In this document: piece by piece, positions 56,221-64,000 of the stretch | Layout: each line of letters starts with the position of its first letter | Position numbering within the stretch: position 1 is the stretch's first letter | NCBI GenBank assembly: GCA_003952965.2 | Contig: CM025852.1 | Coordinates: forward strand, 15,174,901 to 15,238,900 | DNA length: 64,000 bases | Origin: Morella rubra | Lineage: Eukaryota > Streptophyta > Magnoliopsida > Fagales > Myricaceae | Direction of reading: 5' to 3' | Made by a program: the position numbers and the translations under genes | The notes under the pieces: model-generated | Told to the model about the DNA's origin: nothing | Seen by the model: the letters and a program-made list of their open reading frames with translations, nothing else | Database searches by the model: none

Positions 56221-56900
56221 GTATTTCTTTATTAAAGAAAGGTTGTTTCCTTTAGCAAGGGTTGTTCACTAAAGTAGAAGCTTGGAGAGGGCATATCTCG
56301 AGCTTAGCTAAGTTTCTTTTGGTGTGGGTTGTACACCAAAAGAGGAAGCTAGGAGAGAATATATCTTTAGCTTGGATTGGAGCCTGAGTGAGGTTTCTAA
56401 AGCTTGTGTAAAAGTTATTTTCTTTCCTAGAAGGCTCGATAATGAAAAGCATCAAGGCTCGATAAAGGAGCTTCCAGAATGGACGTAGGCAAAGTTGCAG
56501 AAGCACCTAAAAAATCCATGTATTTGATCTCTCTGTCTTTACTTCTTTATATTTGTTTATTTTTTTGGTTGTTTGTGAACTTAGATTTTTGTATTATTTT
56601 CGAAAAAGTTTTATAACCCAATTCACTCCCTCTTGGGTTTCCTTAATGTTCAGGTTTTCAAATGGTATCGTACCTTGGTGCTCACTTTTTAAAGATTTAA
56701 AAATCTTGAACTAGAATGGCAACCACAAGCATCAACACTCAAGTTGAATGGTTCCATTTTAAGACCACAATTTTTCGTTGGAAATAATTTTGCTTATTGG
56801 AAAACTAGGATAAAAGCTTAATTGAAATCTATTGATCACGTACGTAATATGATTATCTCTTGGAAATATGCAAAGTTTCATATTGGATATTGATCATCTA
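56221..56900 (+). mobile_element. Sirevirus fragment: 3' part of a 5' LTR, primer site and start of gag
   Basis: 56240-56660 matches the R/U5 part of the 35164-36467 LTR (GGCTCGATAAAGGAGCTT, GAATGGACGTAGGC, AACCCAATTCACTCCCTC). It is followed by TGGTATCGTACC (primer site, 56663-56674) and a gag start at 56715 (MATTSINTQVE, then YWKTRIKA after a frameshift). The U3 part and everything after about residue 60 of gag are missing; no TSD. Confidence 0.8.
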
Positions 56901-58159
56901 ATTCCACATCCACCCGAAGCAATATTGTATTACCTACAACTCCACACAGTTCAACTGATAGAAAATGATAGACAATCAATTTAAATTCTCATGTGTGATA
57001 AGGTCCTTGTTTTCTCTCCCTCAGCAGAGCCTAAGACTTGAGAAAGTGAATTACAAATTGGAGAGAGTTCATTGAAAAAAAAAAATGATGTTGCATTTGA
57101 AAGCTCAAGGATAAAGGCACCGAATTCCTCTTAGTCTTTCTTCCTCTTTCTCCAAATTTCTAATCTCTATTGCTCTATGATTTTCACTCACAAAATTCTC
57201 ACTTGATAGTGAATGCTAACAATGGCCGGTTCTGCCTTTATTTATTGGCACTTTCATCTCTATCCACAATTTCATCTCTATCTATGATGCAGGGGGAGCT
57301 GAGTCAGACGACGCTGAGCTATCAAATTCCACATTGATGGCGTTGAATTACCTTGAGCGGGTAGATCGGCGTAAGGATGGCAAGAAAATCGGAATCTAAC
57401 CTAATTGGGGCAGTCTTCAAGCACGTGTCGGTTTTTTGGTCATAACTTTGGCTACGAATATCCGATTCACGCCCATGACCCCAATTCGAAAATCTCTTTT
57501 CGGCGCGGACGTCGTGGTCACCAAGCCACTCTTTGGTGCGCCTTGTTTCGAGCCCTAAAAACTCTGTTTTCCCTCTCAAAAATCTATTTTTGTTGGTTTT
57601 CTTTCCTTTTTCGTTTTGGGAATTATTTTTGAATCCGATTTGGACCAGATTTTTGCTGCCTATTTATTTTTGGTAACATCCCATAGGGATGCGATTCTTA
57701 GCTATTTTAGCCCTGCTTGTGGGTTTGTTTTGGAGACAATTGAATAATTTGAATTTTGAGAATTCTCTTTGAGATTTTTGGGAAGAATTCGGTGTCTTTC
57801 CTTGCAACATACCGACTGCCCTAGCCTACAGGATAATCGTTATCTTGTTTCGGCGTCATGCTGCAACTGTGACGCCTCCATTTTTTCCTACAAAATTAGA
57901 AAAGAAGATAAAGTTAGCACATATGAAACATAAGAGATAACAAATGCATCATTAAATCTAATGTTACAACTTACAAAATTTTCCTGTGTTCTAATGTCTA
58001 CATGTCATCCTTATTAGTATGTTTTTTTTTTATACAGCAACGCAGGATTAATCTAATCAGATTCTGGATTTTTTGTATACCAAAAGAAATATCCAACGTG
58101 CATATTAAAATACCTAAGTCATTTATTTAAGTAATATCTCTAAAAAATGAAAATTTATT
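56901..58159. other. Fragmentary LTR-like DNA
   Basis: 57140-57260 resembles the R/U5 zone of the gypsy LTRs at 26550 and 38480 (TCTTCCTCTTTCTCC, CTCACAAAATTC, CAATGGCCGGTT). 57290-57880 is a GC-richer block (GAGCGGGTAGATCGGCG, GCGCGGACGTCGTGG) that looks like part of another LTR, unassigned. The frames in it are open by composition only. Confidence 0.4.
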
Positions 58160-59990
58160 ACTTACTAATAACACTCTCACACATTAGAAGGACCTCGCTC
58201 CTAATGTGTGTACAATCTTCAGCATAGCTCTATTCTCCCTATTGATTGCACACCTCCTCTACATTGTATATTTACAGCTATTACAACAATTAATAATAAA
58301 ACTAAAATAAACGTTCAGGACGGAATAAAAATTTTTAACCTGAAATTCCTCGCTCGCAAATAAATCACAGACACGAGTTCATTCTTCCTTGTTCATCTTG
58401 GGATAAAAGTGTTGTAACGCCTCTTCTTTCGAATTGAAACCAAGTAATGCTGGTACATTCTATTTCTATGCGTCATGTATGCTGTGTTCATCGTAGACGT
58501 CACAGTGATGCGATCCTCAAGTCGGTCATAATCTAGATGGACGTTATTATTAACATATATAACAGTTAGTACATATAAAAGTTTCACAATTAAAATTTAA
58601 TAAATTATACTTACCAACACCCGATTCATCACGTTTGATTTTACCTGATCGGGGACCTCCCTTCACTTAGTCATCTGAACTGAGACATGCTGTAGAACGA
58701 GCGCACCAATATGACTTGAGAGCATCGAGGATGTCTTGTCATCACTATCCGTATGTCCATTAGGGATATGGACAGTCAGCTTTCCTCGGTACAAGCCTTG
58801 AGTAATGCAATCCCGCACTTACTACCCCTTCCATGCTTGATCTGGATGTCACTACAAATGAAGAATAATAAATTTTAAAATCAGTTAGTATAGAAATTTA
58901 AAAGTCATAATATTTAATCAAAATCAACAGGGTAAGATACTTACACTTACAACTACTTTGGGTGCCTACTAGACTGGCTGTGGTAGGGACGGTAATTCGT
59001 TGCAATCTCTAAGCAAAGGACCCGACGCTGCTAGTGTATCAGGAGTACTCTTAGCTCGAACTGAAAATGTTTTCCTCCCGCTGGCATGACGTCATCTTGT
59101 GACCAAATAAAACAATATTAGTGAAAAAAACACAATGAATTATGTTACTCAAATGAATATAAAATACAAAAGCAAAGTAAATTGAAACGATAAAGTTACT
59201 TTAGTCCTCGGAGTCATATTCTTCAAAATCACTACAATCTTACTGAACGATTCGAAGAATCATCGCTTTCTTCTATTTTTTGCTGTTGTGGACCACTATT
59301 ACCAGTTACCAGCATATAAGTCTCAACGTCATTTCTAGTCAACAAGATCATGTCAAAGGAGTTAAATTCCACAAAAAGCTCAATAGACTTATTCTCCTAG
59401 TATAGTTCACAGTTCGATGGTCCTTCTCCATCTTTACCAGCTGCCTCTTCAATAGGTGGAATATCATATGTGTTTCTAGAGGTAATCTTTTGATCAATCT
59501 TCCAGTGACCGCTCAACTTCATATCATCGATATAAAATACTTGATTCTCCTGAGACTAGCATGAATTAGTCGTCTTTGTAACACTTTCGGGATGTGTTAA
59601 TACTAACAAACCAACCTCTTTTATCAAGACTTAAGTTTTGAGTACTCAAGTCAAATTAGTCATATTTGAGTAAAATAAACTAAATTCTGGCGCAAATAAA
59701 GAAACACATAAATCTCCACAACTTGGCCATAAAAATCAATGTCTTCCCCAACATGATCTCCCGAAACAACCACGCCAATATTCTAAGTACTACGAAACTG
59801 TTCATGAAGGTCCGTGTGAAACCTAACTCTATTCACTACATACCAAGAATAATAAAGTGCCAGTTGATCCAGACTATTGTGACCGATGTTTTAGAAATTT
59901 CAATAGCATTTCCCCTCAGTCCCCAAATACACACCTACAATATTGAGCATAAACACTCACCATTAAAGACGAGTGTGTAACCTCAATGCT
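58160..59990 (-). pseudogene. CACTA remnant: DUF4216 end of TNP2 plus Transposase_24 gene
   Basis: Minus strand, right to left: about 59890-59700 gives SWYVVNRVRFHTDL and DIDFYGQVVEIY (DUF4216). 59650-59440 gives RGWFVSINTSRKCYKDD and VFYIDDMKLSGHWKI. Then at 58810-58600 come LTVHIPNGHTDSDD and MLSSHIGALVLQH, and at 58587-58390 NTAYMTHRNRMYQHY. An exon at about 58260-58175 (RENRAMLKIVH) is Transposase_24-type. The order TNP2 then TNPA-like gene equals that of 35120-44235. Many stops; termini not found. Confidence 0.8.
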
Positions 59991-60117
59991 AAATGTGTAT
60001 CTGAAGGACAAAAAGAGATTTGCATCGAAATTTTTAAACACATCTATCACAATAGCAGATACAATTATGCATATTACAGATATTATAAACTTAAACTATT
60101 CATAATGTGGACAATTC

Positions 60118-60159
60118 AAGAATTACACCAAGTTTGTTATCTGAATTGGTGTAATTCTT
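60118..60159. repeat. Perfect 14-bp inverted repeat (hairpin)
   Basis: AAGAATTACACCAA (60118-60131) and TTGGTGTAATTCTT (60146-60159) are exact inverses with a 14-nt spacer. No terminator or transposon function is evident. Confidence 0.9.
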
Positions 60160-60249
60160 AAACGCGGCTAAGGCTACTAAATGAATGCATGAAACATAAC
60201 AGCTAAAAACCGTTCGAGCTAACCAAACAAGAGAGTCTAGACGGACCAT

Positions 60250-61771
60250 AATTTGTCTAGACTGCGATTGTAACAGACCCAAAAATCACATATCAATCAT
60301 CCCAAAATCATTCCAAATTGCAAACAAATCAACATATGAATGTCACAACTATCCCGAAACTCCATTACTATCATTTTAGAACCTAAAATTTGAAAAACAC
60401 ATGCTTTGATATCCTAAAATCCATGTTTTCATCCTAAAATCAATAAAATTTTAAACCCACTAACCTCAAATGCAATCCAATGTGAAATCTTCCTTGAGTT
60501 GCTCCTTCCACCCCCTTTTCAGTGAGATTGAACGCCCAAAATCAGCTCCTGACTTCTCCTCTTCCTCAAATCTCAAATTTTCTACAAGTTTTGCCCATTA
60601 CTTCACACTGTCTGCAATTTCCCCTCTTTCATCCGCATAAATCCCATTTGGACAACCATAAGTACGTGCGAACACCTACGTGTCTAATTTTTCAAGGAAA
60701 TTCATTGCTACCTAAAATTTCGTACCATCCGCACCGATACATTTACGTTCGCACTGTTTCTTACAGTTGACAACACCGTTTTATATCCCCAAATGATAGT
60801 GTTTCTATATATACATGCAAGCAAATAATTATAAACAAATCCGTCCAGACGGAAACAAATACCGTCCGAATGATTGTTTTATACAATACGACACCGTTTG
60901 ACCTCACAATAAACCATCTAGACGCTTATTTAGTCGTCCGAACAATTTTTAACAACCTAATTTTTTTATAACTCATACCATTCAATTTATTACAAGTTTT
61001 AAATAACCAAAGTGTGTTAATAACAAAAATAAACAAGTGTGTCTGTGAAAAGTATATTAGTCACAAATATAAACTCAAGTGTGTTACACCGTTGTGTACC
61101 TCATCAATAAACGTAATCATCTAGACGTCTGTATTTAGTCCAGTCCACTAAGTGGTGAACAAGTTTTTAACACACCTAATTTTTTTTAATAACTCATACC
61201 ATTAATTGTTGTTTTATTAACCAAATAACCAGTAAACGTGTGTGACAGTATGTCATGTATGTCGTGTGTTAATAAGTAGTTTGGAAGTGAGCCGTCTACC
61301 GTCCTTAGACGTATTCACTAAAGAAGTAGTCCGGATGTTTGAACGTTACACATGATGATTTTGAATGTGTCACTAAGTGGTGACGATCATTAGTTGTTAG
61401 GTAAAATCTGTTTGGACATTGTAAGAAGACCGTCATAACGTAAGTGACAAATTTGTGACGATTCTAATCGTCACTTAGTTACGACGATTTGTATTTTGTC
61501 ACCGAGATAACCATCCGAACTTTGCCTTTATCCGTCTGGATGGAAATTAACTATTTGTAACGATACTTATCATCACTCATTTGCAACGAGTTGGATTTCG
61601 TCATGCCACAAATACGTCCAAACGGTTTTTGGATCTGTCCAGACGGTATTGGCGTTCCTGGATGATTTTGGGTAACGAAATTAATGTTTTGTTAGGTAAA
61701 GATCACTTTAGGTGACAAAATTTAGTTTGACACTCGAAATTTTGTCGCCTAAGATCTAATTTCTTGTAGTG
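60250..61771. mobile_element. Non-autonomous CACTA-like element, right end
   Basis: The terminus TTTCTTGTAGTG lies at 61760-61771, the inverse of CACTACAAGAAA. The interior carries at least eight CCGTCTGGACGG-like palindromic motifs (for example GTCCAGACGG at 60843 and 61647) and GTCACC/GTGACG motifs near the end. It shares terminus and motifs with 12640-13024. The left terminus is uncertain (start taken at the first dense motif). No transposase. Confidence 0.55.
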
Positions 61772-61782
61772 ACTTTCCACCC

Positions 61783-62020
61783 TAAATTACTCATTTTGAC
61801 ATATTGCACCCAATTAACTATCAATGTTATACACTTTGCACCCTCTTTCTGACGATAATACTCTCAAAATTTAATAAATTGACAACAATATCTTTAATAT
61901 ATTCAAAGTGGGTCAAGGGTATTATCGTCATTTTAGTCTAAAATTTTGATAGAAGATGCAAAGTGTTTAAGATTATAGTTAGAGGGTGTTTTAGGATGCA
62001 AAGTGTAAAACCTACCGTAA
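61783..62020. mobile_element. Small foldback MITE
   Basis: The left arm (CACTTTGCACCCTC, GACGATAATAC) is mirrored by the right arm (GTATTATCGTC, GATGCAAAGTG twice). The arms of about 100 bp are imperfect, with an AT-rich centre near 61870-61900. The ACACTTTGCACCC signature also occurs near 25404. Confidence 0.65.
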
Positions 62021-62159
62021 TTCCTTGATGAAAAATGTATTTTCTCATAATATTTTTTTTATGATTAATCTACTAGTTTATTTTTTTTTTTTTAAAAGGG
62101 AATAATGTACCCGAAAAACAAAAGACAAGAAGTCCTTTTACCATGGACTCAGATTCTCT

Positions 62160-62392
62160 CCTAAGAGGGAATTATCTAATGGGTCATAATAGGCCATTAG
62201 ATGGATCACAACACATTAATAATCCATCAATGGTCTATATTAATGACATAATATTAATAAATCCATCTAAAATTTTTTTTTTTCATTTTGTATTTTTTTG
62301 AGCATTTTAATATAGACCATTAGATAAATTCATTAATATATTATCGTCTATCTAATGACTTGTTAGGACCATTTAAGTAATTATCTCAAAGG
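62160..62392. mobile_element. Small foldback MITE
   Basis: The left end CCTAAGAGGGAATTATCTAA and the inverse of the right end CCTTTGAGATAATTACTTAA align, and the arms continue through ATTAATG and AATGGTCTATATTAA. Each arm is about 85 bp around a poly-T centre (62272-62281). No TSD was confirmed. Confidence 0.65.
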
Positions 62393-62479
62393 TGGAAATC
62401 CTTTCCATTTTACCATATTCCCAGCTTGGTGTACTCTCAAAGCAGCATCTCCGTTGGAGCTGTACTGCTCCCAGTGGCG

Positions 62480-63070
62480 AACAGCCTGCCGCCTCACCTT
62501 TTTTTCATTTTTCATTTCTGTTTCGTTTTGAAATTATTGTACTAGAGTGTGGAATACTACAAAGGAGCACAGGTGTTTGATTCACATTTTAACGGATATG
62601 CTGTTCTTTTTTTCATGTCTCTACGCAAATTCCGACGCTCCACTCAACCCTTCGCTCCCAGTACGACCAGCCTGCTGCCTCACCTTTTTATTTTTCATTT
62701 CTGTTTCGTTTTCCTAGTGAAATTATTGTACTAGTGTGTTGAATAATACAAAGAAGCACAGGTGTTTGAATTTTTTTTTTTAATGAAGCACAGGTGTTTG
62801 ATTCTTTTTTTTTTTCTTGGTTACTGGTGTTTGATTCACATTAACAGATACGCTGTTTCTTTTTCTTTTTCTTTTTTCTAACGGATATGCTGTTTCGTTA
62901 GAAAAAAAGAAACTGTACAAAGAAGCTCAGGTGCTGTTTCGTTAGAAAAAAATATGAAACTGTACAAAGAAGCGCAGGGGTTTGATTCACATTCAACGGA
63001 TATGCTTTTTTTTTTTTTTTTTTTTTCTAACGGAACTTTCTCTTTTTCTAACGTATATGCTGTTTCGACT
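62480..63070 (+). repeat. Locally amplified, degenerate repeat block
   Basis: A module with CTGC(C)GCCTCACCTTTTT, TTTCTGTTTCGTTTT, GAAATTATTGTACTAG and GAAGCACAGGTGTTTGATTC recurs fully or partly at 62480-62610, 62665-62790, 62785-62860, 62880-62935 and 62940-63070. Long T runs separate the copies. Frames here are by-products. Confidence 0.75.
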
Positions 63071-63515
63071 TTTGAGCGACGGGTTGGAGTGGAGCGTCGG
63101 GATTTGCGTGCAGGCATCAACGTTATCGTCTCCAAAGAACTCCTTATACGACTTGGAATGGACAACCGTCAGTGGCGAGGTTGGGGAGGCTTGGTCTTGG
63201 TTCCGAGGGCCTCTTTATTTCATCACCATCTTCTCCGTTTAGCTGAATCAGGTTATCACTACTTCCTTTGATCCATGATGGATGAACAACTTGGTGCGTT
63301 GGTGAATTATGTTTGTTCATTTTTTTTTAATCGGTGAATTATGTTTGTTCGATCTGCGAATTATGTGTTCTGTTCTGCTCAGCATTCATGTCATACGCGC
63401 ACTGGCTTTTCGGTAGCTCGTTTGTCTAGGCTTTGGTTGAATAGAATCTCACATTGGACTAGTCAGATTTTGCAGAATATTTGACTGAAGGTGCATGTAC
63501 ACGTTGAAACTAGAT
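63071..63515 (+). other. Unassigned, possible exon-like GC-richer stretch
   Basis: 63070-63270 has higher GC and two overlapping open frames (62954-63271, 62982-63242). Neither has a motif I recognise. It might be the first exon of a gene lying to the right of the window; there is no splice or promoter evidence strong enough to claim it. Confidence 0.25.
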
Positions 63516-63780
63516 TTTTTTTTTCTCAGCAAAAGGACAAAAGTGGGGAAGGGGATCAGCGTCTACTCCTGGGATGACTATAGAAACCTACACCCGCAGC
63601 AGAATATCTGTATTGAGTCATAGTTACTCACCTAAGAAGTGGGACAATCACCAGAGCCTCACAAGCGTGCAATTTATTTTGGAGGTGGGGCTCGATCAAT
63701 AGACCTCCTATCCCACACTTACTCTTGGATGCTCCTATTTTCAGACCTCTAAACTAATTGAGTTAACACTCTTGTGGTGG
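63516..63780 (-). mobile_element. tRNA-derived SINE with 11-bp TSD
   Basis: TGAAACTAGAT occurs at 63505-63515 and 63781-63791, flanking the insert exactly. Read on the minus strand it starts CCACCACAAGAGTGTTAACT, has an A-box-like TAACTCAATTAG near 63765-63754 and a B box GATCGAGCC (63699-63691, fits GWTCRANNC), and ends in an A tail (T run at 63516-63524). These are the marks of a pol III-transcribed SINE, mobilised by LINE machinery. Confidence 0.88.
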
Positions 63781-64000
63781 TGAAACTAGATATAAAAGTT
63801 CAAGTAGGCATCTAGATTCTAGTGCTCAGCACTTTTTTGGTTGCCCATTGATTTTGGGTTTTGTCTGTAATCCATCCGGCCATTTCTCTTGGTTTTATCG
63901 ATGGTCTGTGTTTTATTTATTGAGATTCTTGTCTGAAAAAAGAGGTCCATGGTGGTGCAGTATTTTTTCGGCAATTTTGGTCAATTATTTGATACATTTC
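63781..64000. other. Spacer to window edge
   Basis: After the SINE target-site copy no gene or repeat is recognised. Confidence 0.4.

Noticed and set aside
60119..60160. A rho-independent terminator
   Set aside because: The stem is AT-rich with a 14-nt loop and no T tract, and the genome is eukaryotic.

Overview
This window is intergenic, transposon-filled nuclear DNA of a flowering plant, most likely a eudicot. The evidence is plant-type Ty1/copia and Ty3/gypsy retrotransposons with Met-tRNA primer sites, CACTA (En/Spm) transposons with TNP2- and Transposase_24-type genes, foldback MITEs, a tRNA-derived SINE, and captured exons of plant genes (ARGONAUTE4-like and a FAX3-like plastid protein). 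I found no intact host gene, no rRNA or tRNA gene and nothing bacterial. Nearly every coding stretch is frameshifted, stop-ridden or truncated.

Layout. 1-3059: decayed copia element cut by the window edge. 3718-4588: 3' end and LTR of a gypsy element. 5876-7990: inverted-repeat element split by a solo LTR (6390-7672, TSD CTCGT). 8224-8725: foldback MITE. 9040-12620: CACTA transposase fragments joined to a truncated Sirevirus-like copia element on the minus strand. 13225-17385: a non-autonomous CACTA element that has captured host exons (Pack-CACTA). 17715-24804: full-length copia element with both LTRs, PBS, PPT and gag-pol, inactivated by frameshifts. About 25.5-45.1 kb: one truncated and one larger CACTA element, broken by nested insertions: a gypsy LTR copy at 26375-32370 that itself holds a gag-only Sirevirus (26812-31795), a solo Sirevirus LTR (35164-36467) and a solo gypsy LTR (36999-39418). 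46342-51762: deleted Sirevirus with perfect TSD GGGTC. 54166-55388: second solo LTR of the 6.4 kb family (TSD AATAA). 55831-56900: broken GRF zinc-finger gene abutting a truncated Sirevirus LTR and gag. 58160-59990: CACTA gene remnants on the minus strand. 60.2-62.4 kb: a CACTA-type end and two foldback MITEs. 62.5-63.1 kb: locally duplicated sequence. 63516-63780: SINE with 11-bp TSD.

Most informative points. (1) The 13.2-17.4 kb element carries an ARGONAUTE4-type PAZ exon with its splice borders, beside FAX3-like exons; AGO4 belongs to the pathway that silences transposons. (2) The 17.7-24.8 kb copia family appears to have re-founded its LTR: a 56-bp segment with a polypurine tract and a new LTR start lies inside what is U3 in its solo-LTR relatives. 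(3) Exact target-site duplications recover the insertion order of nested elements. (4) Each CACTA family here has its own short subterminal motif. All family names rest on motif recognition by eye; no database search was possible.
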